From NCBI GenBank assembly GCA_002439705.1, contig DJPE01000096.1, forward strand, positions 35,009 to 46,990: 11,982 nt of DNA. The letters run 5' to 3'. Of this stretch, positions 1-7,139 are shown one piece after another. A model generated the notes under the pieces. It did not search any database, was not told the origin of the DNA, and saw nothing but the letters and a program-made list of their open reading frames with translations. Within the stretch, counting starts at the first letter, position 1; each line of letters begins with the position of its first letter. The position numbers were made by a program, and so were the translations under genes. The DNA comes from Christensenella sp. UBA6420 (GTDB taxonomy: Bacteria; Bacillota; Clostridia; Christensenellales; DTU072).

Positions 1-2
1 AG

Positions 3-203
3 AACCTTTACGACTTCGATAACGCGTTTGTAGATACTCTCGCACTGTCAAGACAGATTATGCCTAATCTGAAAAATCATAAGTTAGGCACGATATGTAA
101 AGCTCTCGACGTATCTTTGGTGGGAGCTCACCGAGCCTTGAACGACGCGGTTGCTACGGCGCAGGTATTTATAGAACTTATGAACAGACAAGGGCAGCAA
201 TAA
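3..203 (+). CDS. DnaQ/PolC-like 3'-5' exonuclease, C-terminal part (5' end outside window)
   Basis: Only the last 66 codons are present, open from the window edge to TAA at 201-203. The peptide contains NAFVDTLALSRQ, then NHKLGTICKALDVSL, then GAHRALNDAVATAQVF, which is the end of a DEDDh (DnaQ superfamily) exonuclease fold. HRALND matches the Exo III motif HxAxxD, with His and Asp as catalytic and metal-binding residues. The wording resembles the exonuclease domain of Gram-positive PolC most closely, and polC normally lies just upstream of rimP. In canonical PolC, however, this domain is internal and is followed by the rest of the PHP domain and by the polymerase. Here the protein ends six residues after the domain (NRQGQQ). 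It is therefore either a stand-alone proofreading-type exonuclease or a rearranged PolC with a C-terminal exonuclease. The missing upstream part would decide. Domain call firm; gene identity open. Confidence 0.8.
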   Translation, partial: NLYDFDNAFVDTLALSRQIMPNLKNHKLGTICKALDVSLVGAHRALNDAVATAQVFIELMNRQGQQ

Positions 204-252
204 GAGTTCTCGCCCGTCGACAAAAAGCGTAGACGGAAATTTATAAAAACAC

Positions 253-281
253 TTGATTAAAATAATTATATATGCTAATAT
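253..281 (+). promoter_or_regulatory. Sigma-A-type promoter of the rimP-nusA-infB operon
   Basis: TTGATT (253-258) and TAATAT (276-281) are separated by 17 bases. The second box is preceded by TGC (273-275), giving an extended -10 (TGnTAATAT). The surrounding sequence is very AT-rich. Transcription would start near 288, giving a leader of about 70 bases that contains the hairpin at 308-333 and the rimP ribosome binding site. Seen in sequence; function inferred. Confidence 0.6.
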
Positions 282-307
282 ATAAATACTTAATAGATTA
301 ACATCTT

Positions 308-333
308 GAGAGTGACCTTGACGGGTCACTCTC
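308..333 (+). promoter_or_regulatory. Leader hairpin upstream of rimP
   Basis: GAGAGTGACC (308-317) and GGTCACTCTC (324-333) are perfect reverse complements around a six-base loop (TTGACG). The stem can be extended by T307-A334 and a T306-G335 wobble. It lies between the predicted transcription start and the rimP Shine-Dalgarno sequence (GGGAGGT, 344-350). The bases after it (AGTCGTTTAAGG) do not form a clear U-run, so it is not a textbook intrinsic terminator. It could be an attenuator, a protein-binding leader or an mRNA-stabilising stem. Confidence 0.6.
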
Positions 334-359
334 AGTCGTTTAAGGGAGGTTTTCGCAAA

Positions 360-827
360 ATGGCAGATAAACAGACCGTAATAAAAAGAGCGGAAGAAGT
401 AATCGTTCCCGTAGCGGAAAGTATCGGTTACGAAGTGGTGGAAATAAAATACGGCGTAATGTACGGCGAAAATAATCTTACCGTGTTTATTTTCAAAAAA
501 GGCGGAATTACTCTCGAAGACTGCGAAAAAGTAAACGACGCATTGGAAACCGTACTCGACGAGAACGATATTACCGACGGCGAAGCCTATAATCTCAATA
601 TATCGAGTCCGGGGCTTGACAGACCCGTCGTAAGCGACGACGATTATCGCAGAAGTCTGGACACCGAGATAGAAATTATTTTCAAAAAACCGCTCGGAAA
701 AAAGAAAAAAGTCAACGGAATTTTAATTTCCTACGACGAAAACACAGTTACGTTGAAAGTCAAAGACAAAGAAATCGCTTTCGAAAAAAGCAATTTCGAT
801 GTCGTAAGACCTTATATTAAATTCTAA
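360..827 (+). CDS. rimP: Ribosome maturation factor RimP
   Basis: This 155-residue protein matches the size and layout of RimP (YlxS/YhbC), a cytoplasmic factor needed for maturation of the 30S ribosomal subunit. The N-terminal alpha/beta domain spans about residues 1-85 and ends in the signature YNLNISSPGLDRPV (77-90). A C-terminal SH3-like beta-barrel domain covers about 90-155, with a Lys-rich stretch PLGKKKKVNG at 111-120. The ATG at 360 was chosen because a strong Shine-Dalgarno sequence, GGGAGGT at 344-350, sits nine bases upstream. An in-frame TTG at 306 lies inside the leader hairpin and is unlikely to be used. It is the first gene of the operon after the promoter at 253-281, and a gap of 26 bases separates it from nusA. 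Family assignment is secure. Confidence 0.96.
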   Translation: MADKQTVIKRAEEVIVPVAESIGYEVVEIKYGVMYGENNLTVFIFKKGGITLEDCEKVNDALETVLDENDITDGEAYNLNISSPGLDRPVVSDDDYRRSLDTEIEIIFKKPLGKKKKVNGILISYDENTVTLKVKDKEIAFEKSNFDVVRPYIKF

Positions 828-853
828 AATTATACAGGAGGAACCTACTAAAA

Positions 854-1933
854 ATGATAAACAAAGAATTTTTCCTTGCTCTCGACCAGCTTGAAAGGGA
901 AAGAAAACTCGACAAAGAGATGCTCATAGCGTCCATCGAAGCGGGACTTGCTTCCGCTTACAAAAAGGAAATGGGCGAAAGCCGTACCGTCACCGCAAAA
1001 CTTAATCCCGAAACGGGCAGAATTGAGTTTTACGCTTATCAGACCGTAGTCGACGGAGAACCGCAGGAAGACAGTCAACTTTCTTTGGAAGAAGCCCGTG
1101 ACATTAAAGAAGACGCTAAAGTCGGCGACGTAATTGGAGAAGATATCACCCCGAAGGAACTTTCCAGAATCGCCGCGCAGACCGCTAAGCAGGTTATTAT
1201 GCAGAGAATAAACGAAGCTATCCGCGAACAGGTCGCGGCAGAAATGAACGACAAGGAAGGCGAACTCGTTCAGGCTATCGTAAGAAGAATAGAAAACAAT
1301 ATAGTTTACGTCGAAATTACCAATTCGCAAATGGAAGGCGTAATGAACCTTAGCGACCAGGTTTACGGCGAAAAGTACGAAATCGGCGACAAAATCAAAG
1401 TTTACGTTAAAAAGGTTCGCGATACCGGTAAAGGAACTCAGGTAGTAGTATCCAGAAGCTGCGCGGGATTTGTGAAAAAACTTTTCGAAATGGAAGTTCC
1501 CGAACTTCGTAGCGGTCTCGTAAAAGTAAAAAATATCGTCCGCGAAGCCGGAAACCGTACCAAAATGGCTGTGTACAGCGACGACGTAAATCTCGACGCG
1601 CTTGCGGCATGCATCGGTCCCAAGGGCGAAAGAGTAAACAACGTGGTAAGAGAACTCAACGGCGAAAAAATTGACGTAATTCTTTACACGCCCAACATAA
1701 GAGAATATATTGTCCGTTGCCTTAACCCGCTTAAAAATATCATCGCTTTGAAAATAGACGAAGAAGCGGGCAGAGCTCAGGTAATCGTTCCCGACGACAA
1801 GTTGAGCCTTGCTATCGGTAAAGGCGGTATGAACGCTCGTCTCGCAGCTCGTCTGGTCGGACTTAAATTAGACATTAAGCCTTTCAGTCAGGTAGCAGAC
1901 CAGTTCGAAGAGGGAGCTAATGACGAAGAATAA
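854..1933 (+). CDS. nusA: Transcription termination/antitermination factor NusA
   Basis: NusA binds RNA polymerase and nascent RNA to control pausing, termination and antitermination. The 359 residues are close to the B. subtilis-type length and lack the C-terminal acidic repeats of proteobacterial NusA. An N-terminal polymerase-binding domain spans about 1-130. An S1 domain follows at about 135-200 (EGVMNLSDQ at 161-169, ending in VVVSR). KH1 has CIGPKGERV (253-261, GPKG at 255-258). KH2 has LSLAIGKGGMNARLAARL (317-334, GKGG at 322-325). The tail is short and acidic. AGGAGG at 836-841 provides the ribosome binding site, 12 bases before the ATG. The last 14 bases overlap ylxR, as is common in this operon. 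Identification is secure. Confidence 0.97.
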   Translation: MINKEFFLALDQLERERKLDKEMLIASIEAGLASAYKKEMGESRTVTAKLNPETGRIEFYAYQTVVDGEPQEDSQLSLEEARDIKEDAKVGDVIGEDITPKELSRIAAQTAKQVIMQRINEAIREQVAAEMNDKEGELVQAIVRRIENNIVYVEITNSQMEGVMNLSDQVYGEKYEIGDKIKVYVKKVRDTGKGTQVVVSRSCAGFVKKLFEMEVPELRSGLVKVKNIVREAGNRTKMAVYSDDVNLDALAACIGPKGERVNNVVRELNGEKIDVILYTPNIREYIVRCLNPLKNIIALKIDEEAGRAQVIVPDDKLSLAIGKGGMNARLAARLVGLKLDIKPFSQVADQFEEGANDEE

Positions 1934-2207
1934 TTCAAGCGAAACCGTAAAAAAAGTTCCGCAAAGAATGTGCGTGGTCTGCAAGGAAATGAGAGATAAA
2001 AAATCTCTTATGCGTATCGTGCGCACACCCGAAGGCGAATATAAGTTGGACTACACAGGAAAACTTAACGGCAGAGGGGCGTACGTTTGCGCCGATAAAG
2101 ACTGCGTGGAAAAGTGCTTAAAAAAGAGATTATTAAACAAAGCGTTCAAAACCAACGTAGAACAGGCTGTTTACGACGCTTTGGCGGAGGAATATGCCAC
2201 AAAATAG
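1920..2207 (+). CDS. rnpM: YlxR/RnpM family RNA-binding protein (RNase P modulator)
   Basis: This 95-residue protein has the YlxR signature: PQRMCVVCKEMRDKKSLMR near the N-terminus (14-32) and GRGAYVC at 51-57. Cysteines 18, 21, 57 and 62 could form a metal site. Work on the B. subtilis homologue renamed it RnpM, because it binds the RNase P RNA and lowers RNase P activity; applying that here is inference from the family. The start ATG at 1920 lies inside the end of nusA (14-base overlap) with AGGGAG at 1911-1916 just upstream, so translation is probably coupled to nusA. Its own 3' end overlaps the next gene by 14 bases. The family call is firm, the biochemical role less so. Confidence 0.93.
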   Translation: MTKNNSSETVKKVPQRMCVVCKEMRDKKSLMRIVRTPEGEYKLDYTGKLNGRGAYVCADKDCVEKCLKKRLLNKAFKTNVEQAVYDALAEEYATK

Positions 2208-2490
2208 GCTTTTTACCTTCGTAGGGTTTGCGATAAAATCCCGCAAGGTTATTTACGGCGTCGATAATCTGGTTGTGTCGAAACGCAAGCCGGAAGTTAT
2301 TTTATATTCCGGGTCGCTCGGAGAAAACAGCCGTAAAAATCTTGTTGCGTACGCAGACCGGAATATGATAGAGCGTTACGAAGTCAATCTCGACGAAATT
2401 CTGTCGGGGAAGAACTGCAAAGCGCTCGGTATTACCGATAGGCACCTTGCCGACGCGGTAAAATCGGAAATAAAGGAGAGCAGGATATGA
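2194..2490 (+). CDS. ylxQ: L7Ae/L30e-like RNA-binding protein YlxQ
   Basis: A 98-residue single-domain protein of the ribosomal L7Ae/L30e/S12e/Gadd45 superfamily. It shows the fold's N-terminal GFAIKSRKVIYGVDNLV (11-27), a central hydrophobic strand plus NSRKNL (KPEVILYSG, 32-40; 45-50) and a C-terminal LGITDRHLADAV (78-89). Relatives bind kink-turn RNA; YlxQ in Bacillus is a ribosome-associated, non-essential protein with no clear role. The ATG at 2194 follows GGAGG at 2186-2190, an unusually short three-base spacing, inside the end of ylxR. The stop codon overlaps the infB start as ATGA. The position between ylxR and infB is the classic one for this gene. The RNA it binds here is unknown. 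Confidence 0.9.
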   Translation: MPQNRLFTFVGFAIKSRKVIYGVDNLVVSKRKPEVILYSGSLGENSRKNLVAYADRNMIERYEVNLDEILSGKNCKALGITDRHLADAVKSEIKESRI

Positions 2491-4946
2491 GCGAAAACAA
2501 AACGAACTCACGAGATGTGCTTAACATTGCAAAAAAAATATCCGAAAGCGAAGGCGGAGTCAGGTCGCTCGGCGAAAAAGTTCAACAATTAGTAGGTTCC
2601 GTTGAACGTATTCGTCAGGCGATTTCGAACAAGCGCAACGAATTCGAAGTTCTGAGAACCGCCGCAGCAAGAGCGGAAGAAGCAGCAAAGATAGAAAGAG
2701 AAAGGGTAGCGAAATCGGAAGAAGCGGCTAAAGCACCCGAAGCGGAAACCGAAAAGGTTGCTAAACAGAAAGTATCCGTTGAAAACGTAGCTCCCGCTAC
2801 GCAGGTTACAGAAAAACCGAAAGAGCCGATTAAGGAACAAACAAAAACTTTCGTTAAGCCCGTTCAACAGCAAAATACGTTTGAAAACAGAAACGAAAAG
2901 TTCGGTAATAACAATAATAACGCCGCTAATCAGACGAGCGACCGTTTTACCAAGGACGATTTCAAGAAGAAAGGAAACGTCCAGCAGGATAAGAAGAAAT
3001 CCGTCGACGACAGACATAAGCTCAATAAGAAAGCGAAAATTCAGAAAGGTTACGAAACGGGCAGCGCAAGCGTGGAATACGACGAAATCAGCGGCGAAAT
3101 AATGAAAGTCCGCGCTCGCAGAAGCAACGATAAGAAAAAACAGAATAATCAGCCCACCGTCGTTATGGCGGCTATCGACCATGCCGTGCTTACGTCCGAC
3201 ACAGTGACCATTAAGCAATTGAGTGAAAAGATAGGTAAGAGCGTATCGGAAATTCTTAAAAAACTGTTTATGGAGCTTGGTATAATAAAGACCATAAACG
3301 ACAATATAGATTTCGACACGGCTGAACTTGTAGCGGCGGAATTCGGAATTACGCTCGAATTGCAACAGGAACAGACTTCAGAAGAAAAACTTTTCGCAAT
3401 TCACGCCGACGACAAAGAAGAAGACGAAGGCAATTTAGTCGTTCGTCCGCCTATCGTTACCATAATGGGACACGTCGACCACGGCAAAACTTCCATTCTC
3501 GACTATATCAGAAAAGCTCACGTGGCAAGCGGCGAAGCGGGCGGGATAACTCAGCATATCGGTGCGTACACGATTAAAGTTCCGTACGAAGGACAGGAAA
3601 AATCAATTACTTTCCTGGATACCCCCGGACACGAAGCGTTTACCGCGATGCGAGCCCGCGGAGCGGATATTACCGACATAGTGGTAATAGTCGTAGCCGC
3701 AGACGACGGTATTATGCCGCAGACCGTGGAAGCTATTAACCACGCAAAAGCCGCGAAAGTACCGATAATCGTCGCAATAAACAAGATGGACAAACCCGAA
3801 GCCAACCCGGACAGAGTGTTACAGCAGTTGAGCGAACACGGAATTTTAGTCGAAGACTGGATGGGCGACGTTCCTGCAATAAGAGTTTCCGCAAAGACGG
3901 GTATGGGAATAAGCGACTTGCTTTATAACATTCTCGCGACCGCAGAAATAAGCGAGCTCAAAGCTAATCCTAACCGTAGTGCGAAAGGTGCTATCGTCGA
4001 AGCAAAACTAGACAAGGGCAAAGGTCCCGTAGCTACAGTACTCGTACAGAACGGAACTTTGCATACGGGTGACTTCATCGTAGCAGGTACCGCGATAGGA
4101 AGAGTAAGAGCTATGTTCGACGACAAAGGAAAGAGCGTATCCATCGCGACTCCAAGCACGCCGGTATCCATTTTGGGCTTGCAGGACGTACCGAACGCAG
4201 GCGACCAAATAATGGTCGTTAAGGACGAAAAACTCTCTAAACAGGTTGTTGAAGAACGTAAAAACCGCGAAAAAATCGAAAAACTCAAAACGCATAAAGT
4301 TACGCTCGAAGACGTGTTCAGCAAAATTGAAGAAGGCAAATTCAAAGACCTTAACCTTATTCTTAAAGCCGACGTACAAGGCTCGGTCGAAGCGGTTAAA
4401 CAGTCCTTATTAAAATTAAGCAACGACGAAGTTAAAGTTCATATCGTACATAGCGGCGTAGGCGCTATCAACGAATCCGACGTTACTCTCGCCGACACGA
4501 CGAACGCAATAATTATAGGATTTAATATCCGTCCCGACACCAACGCGAAAAATCTCGCCGAAAAATCGGGCGTCGATATAAAACTCTACCGCGTAATTTA
4601 CGACGCTATTAACGATATTTCGTTGGCGATAAAGGGTATGCTTGCGCCTACTTATAAAGAAACTTATCTCGGCAGAGCAGAAGTAAGACAGATATTCAAG
4701 ATAAGCAGCGTAGGCACGATAGCCGGTTGTATGGTAAAAGACGGCAAGATTACGAGAAACGCAAACGTAAGACTTTTGCGTGACGGAGTAGTAATCGTAG
4801 AAACCACTATCGCCAGCTTAAAACGTATGAAAGACGACGTCAAGGAAGTCAATTCCGGTTTCGACTGTGGCGTAGGACTCAATAAATACAACGATATCAG
4901 AGAAAACGACGTAATCGAAGCGTATATCATGGAGGAAGTAAGATAA
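2487..4946 (+). CDS. infB: Translation initiation factor IF-2
   Basis: IF2 is the GTPase that places fMet-tRNA on the 30S subunit and promotes subunit joining. At 819 residues it is a full bacterial form. Residues 1-225 are a charged, poorly conserved arm: a predicted coiled coil rich in Glu, Arg and Ala at about 25-90, an Asn/Gln/Lys-rich linker with five Asn in a row (141-145), and basic patches. An IF2_N module follows at about 238-290 (TIKQLSEKIGKSVSEILKKL). The G domain has GHVDHGKT (328-335), DTPGHEAF (378-385), NKMD (432-435) and SAKTG (468-472). Beta-barrel domain II, the IF2-specific domain III and the fMet-tRNA-binding C-terminal domain complete the protein. Its start overlaps ylxQ by four bases and its stop shares one base with the rbfA start (TAATG). 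Confidence 0.98.
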   Translation: MSENKTNSRDVLNIAKKISESEGGVRSLGEKVQQLVGSVERIRQAISNKRNEFEVLRTAAARAEEAAKIERERVAKSEEAAKAPEAETEKVAKQKVSVENVAPATQVTEKPKEPIKEQTKTFVKPVQQQNTFENRNEKFGNNNNNAANQTSDRFTKDDFKKKGNVQQDKKKSVDDRHKLNKKAKIQKGYETGSASVEYDEISGEIMKVRARRSNDKKKQNNQPTVVMAAIDHAVLTSDTVTIKQLSEKIGKSVSEILKKLFMELGIIKTINDNIDFDTAELVAAEFGITLELQQEQTSEEKLFAIHADDKEEDEGNLVVRPPIVTIMGHVDHGKTSILDYIRKAHVASGEAGGITQHIGAYTIKVPYEGQEKSITFLDTPGHEAFTAMRARGADITDIVVIVVAADDGIMPQTVEAINHAKAAKVPIIVAINKMDKPEANPDRVLQQLSEHGILVEDWMGDVPAIRVSAKTGMGISDLLYNILATAEISELKANPNRSAKGAIVEAKLDKGKGPVATVLVQNGTLHTGDFIVAGTAIGRVRAMFDDKGKSVSIATPSTPVSILGLQDVPNAGDQIMVVKDEKLSKQVVEERKNREKIEKLKTHKVTLEDVFSKIEEGKFKDLNLILKADVQGSVEAVKQSLLKLSNDEVKVHIVHSGVGAINESDVTLADTTNAIIIGFNIRPDTNAKNLAEKSGVDIKLYRVIYDAINDISLAIKGMLAPTYKETYLGRAEVRQIFKISSVGTIAGCMVKDGKITRNANVRLLRDGVVIVETTIASLKRMKDDVKEVNSGFDCGVGLNKYNDIRENDVIEAYIMEEVR

Positions 4947-5308
4947 TGAGAATCGAAAGAGTCGATAACGAACTTTTAAAAGAGCTGAACGAGATAGTCG
5001 TACACGAAATGAAAGACCCGCGGCTCGGACAAATGGTAAGCGTGACCGCCGTAGAAACGGCTAAGGACTTAAAAACAGCTAAAGTTTTCGTAAGCGTAAT
5101 GGACGAAAATAACGTTAAAGACGTTTTAAAAGCTCTTAACGGCGCGTCTGCATTTATTCGCGGCTTACTATTCGACCGTTTGAAGATAAGAACCGTTCCG
5201 CATCTTACGTTCGTTAAAGACAACTCGATTTCTCACAGCTTCAAAATAGAAAAAATCCTGAAAGAAATCAACGTTTCGCACGAAGACGGTGAAAATATCG
5301 ATGACTAA
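4946..5308 (+). CDS. rbfA: 30S ribosome-binding factor RbfA
   Basis: This 120-residue KH-type protein helps mature the 5' end of 16S rRNA and is needed for growth in the cold in model bacteria. It opens with MRIERVDNELLKELNEIV and carries the family motif KDPRLG (23-28), followed by VSVTAVETAKDLKTAKVFVSV (split at about 31-51) and the C-terminal FIRGLLFDRLKIRTVPHL segment. Translation starts within the infB stop (TAATG), with GGAGGA at 4931-4936 placed nine bases upstream. It overlaps the following nrnA gene by eight bases. The short tail after the KH core is acidic (HEDGENIDD). Family call is secure. Confidence 0.95.
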   Translation: MRIERVDNELLKELNEIVVHEMKDPRLGQMVSVTAVETAKDLKTAKVFVSVMDENNVKDVLKALNGASAFIRGLLFDRLKIRTVPHLTFVKDNSISHSFKIEKILKEINVSHEDGENIDD

Positions 5309-6284
5309 CTATTCGGACGCAATAAAATTATTAAAAGAAAACGACAAAATAGCGGTGTTTATGCACATGAATCCGGACGGGGACTGCATAAGCTCCGCTT
5401 TAAGTCTATATTTGTTTCTTAAAAAACTCGGTAAAAACGTAGTTTGCTTTTCGCAAAACTTCGATTCTGCCGTTATTCCGGAAAAACTTCGCTTTTTACC
5501 TAAGATAGAAGCGTTTAACGCCGTCGCTCCCGCTAAAGAATACGACTTATGCGTTGGTGTGGACGTAGCAGATGCAGGGCGGTTCGGAGATCAGTGTTTC
5601 CGCCTTTTTATGAAAGGCAAAAAAAATCTCGTTATCGATCACCATTTGCCTACGACGGAATTTTCCAAAAACGTGATAAGAGAATCGGATGCCGCAAGCA
5701 CGACGCAAATAATCTATAAAATATTAAAACAGTTCGATAAAAAACTAATAGACGACGATATAGCCGCTTGTTTATATACGGGACTCGTGACCGATTCGGG
5801 GTGTTTCGGATTTTCGTCCACGACTCCGGAAACGCATATAGTGGCAAGCGAACTTCTTAAATACGATATTAACCCGTCCGAGATAGTAAGACGGGTAATA
5901 AAGGACGTAAACTTAAACGTATTCAGATTGAAAAACCGCGTTCTTAACAAGGCGGAATTTTTTGAAGACGGGAAGTTGGGGGTTATCACGTTTTTATCAT
6001 CCGACTTTGCCTCTACGGGTACGACGGAGAAAGATACCGACGGAATAATTAATTCTCTAATTGATGTCACGCAAGTAGAACTTGCCGTATCGATAAGCGA
6101 AATCGCAGATAAAAGCTATAAGGTAAGTTTCCGCTCGAAGCATACCGTAGACGCGTCCGCTTGCGCGAGATGTTTCGGCGGGGGCGGTCATTTCCACGCG
6201 GCAGGCTGTCGGGTATACGGGTACTTTGAAGACGTAAAGAACAATATTCTCGACGCCGTCAAGGAAATAATGAGCTATGCTTAG
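5301..6284 (+). CDS. nrnA: DHH/DHHA1 phosphoesterase, bifunctional nanoRNase/pAp phosphatase NrnA
   Basis: NrnA degrades very short RNAs to mononucleotides and dephosphorylates 3'-phosphoadenosine 5'-phosphate; it stands in for Orn in Firmicutes. All DHH motifs are visible in the 327-residue protein: H22 with NPDGD (24-28), VDVAD around D88, DHH (113-115), and TDSG with D165. A DHHA1 substrate-binding domain follows, with the glycine-rich GGGGHFHAAG (293-302). The ATG at 5301 overlaps rbfA by eight bases. A GTG at 5289 would add four residues; neither start has a strong ribosome binding site, so the start is not certain, and coupling to rbfA is likely. The position between rbfA and truB is common in Clostridia. 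Which of the two substrates dominates cannot be read from the sequence. Confidence 0.93.
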   Translation: MTNYSDAIKLLKENDKIAVFMHMNPDGDCISSALSLYLFLKKLGKNVVCFSQNFDSAVIPEKLRFLPKIEAFNAVAPAKEYDLCVGVDVADAGRFGDQCFRLFMKGKKNLVIDHHLPTTEFSKNVIRESDAASTTQIIYKILKQFDKKLIDDDIAACLYTGLVTDSGCFGFSSTTPETHIVASELLKYDINPSEIVRRVIKDVNLNVFRLKNRVLNKAEFFEDGKLGVITFLSSDFASTGTTEKDTDGIINSLIDVTQVELAVSISEIADKSYKVSFRSKHTVDASACARCFGGGGHFHAAGCRVYGYFEDVKNNILDAVKEIMSYA

Positions 6285-7137
6285 CGGATTTATAAATATT
6301 AACAAAAAGAGCGGTTTGTCGTCGAATAAAGTATTAAGTATTTTGAAATACCGCCTAAAACAGAATAATATTAAAACGAAGGTAGGTCATTTCGGAACTT
6401 TGGATCCAATAGCCGAAGGCGTTTTGCCCGTAGCTTTGGGACGAGCCACGAGACTTTTCGACTACTCGTTGGAGAAGATTAAAGTCTACGACGCGGTGTT
6501 TGAATTCGGCGTGGAGACCGATACTCTCGACAATACGGGTACGATTATCGGTCACGGCAGAAAGAACGTGACGGCGGAAGAAATAAAAGCCGTTATTTCC
6601 GGACTCGTCGGCTCGGTGGAGCAAGTACCCCCGTCGTACAGTGCGAAAAGCGTGGGCGGAGTGAGAGCCTACGACTTGGCGAGAAAAGGAAAAGAGTTCG
6701 TTTTGCCACCGAAAAAAGTAGAGATTTACTCAATAGAATTGCTCGACAAAATCGACGACGGCATATTTTCTTTCAGAATAAGTTGCGGCGGCGGCACTTA
6801 CATACGCTCTATAATAAGGGATATGGCGGCTGAGTTGGGTACAGTCGGGATAATGACCAAACTTATTCGTATACGGAGCGGTGATTTCACCATCAATAAA
6901 GCTTACGACGTGGACGAACTTGACGATATAGAAAGTAAAATTTTGCCGATAGAATTCCTTACGAACGGTTTTAATCGTTTCGACCTGACCGAAAACGAGT
7001 ATTCCAAGGTAAAAAACGGCGTACCCGTAGAATGCCGGGAAGATGACGGTTTCGTCGCGACTTATTACGAAAACGATTTACTCGGAATAGGCGAAATTTC
7101 CGACGGAAAAATACGCATAAAAACGTGGTTATTGTAA
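6277..7137 (+). CDS. truB: tRNA pseudouridine(55) synthase TruB
   Basis: TruB makes the universal pseudouridine at position 55 of the tRNA T-loop. The 286-residue protein starts GFININKKSGLSS, as the family does. The catalytic motif is KVGHFGTLDPIAEGVLPV with nucleophile D43. Family positions follow: Y71 in KIKVYDAVFEFG, TDTLDNTG (81-88), PPSYSAKSVGG (118-128) and GGTYIRSIIRDM (172-183). A shorter C-terminal segment (about 230-286) probably forms the PUA-like RNA-binding domain. The catalytic loop differs mildly from the common GHTGTLDPLATGVLP wording (Phe for Thr, Glu for Thr). The ATG overlaps nrnA by eight bases and has AAGGAA (6261-6266) ten bases upstream. Identification is secure. Confidence 0.96.
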   Translation: MLSGFININKKSGLSSNKVLSILKYRLKQNNIKTKVGHFGTLDPIAEGVLPVALGRATRLFDYSLEKIKVYDAVFEFGVETDTLDNTGTIIGHGRKNVTAEEIKAVISGLVGSVEQVPPSYSAKSVGGVRAYDLARKGKEFVLPPKKVEIYSIELLDKIDDGIFSFRISCGGGTYIRSIIRDMAAELGTVGIMTKLIRIRSGDFTINKAYDVDELDDIESKILPIEFLTNGFNRFDLTENEYSKVKNGVPVECREDDGFVATYYENDLLGIGEISDGKIRIKTWLL

Positions 7138-7139
7138 GT

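Noticed and set aside
214..236. Possible terminator after the exonuclease gene (CCGTC and GACGG arms).
   Set aside because: The stem is only five base pairs with a 13-base loop and no U-run follows.
306..359. TTG start extending RimP by 18 residues.
   Set aside because: The start would lie in the leader hairpin, the added residues are not RimP-like, and the ATG at 360 has a strong ribosome binding site.
2881..3102. A 73-codon + strand frame inside infB, and a 60-codon one inside pheS (10170-10352).
   Set aside because: Out-of-frame shadows within conserved genes, without ribosome binding sites or recognisable protein features.
2589..3365. A 258-codon open frame on the minus strand opposite infB, and similar long minus-strand frames at 848-1330, 3923-4423 and 5714-6070.
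   Set aside because: They lie antisense to secure genes, have no recognisable domains, and show the hydrophobic, Phe/Ser-rich composition expected of a shadow of Glu/Lys-rich coding sequence.
5289..5300. GTG start for nrnA, and likewise GTG at 7125 for ribF and ATG at 8012 for the TIM-barrel gene.
   Set aside because: None has a better ribosome binding site, and the added residues do not match the family starts; they remain possible alternatives.
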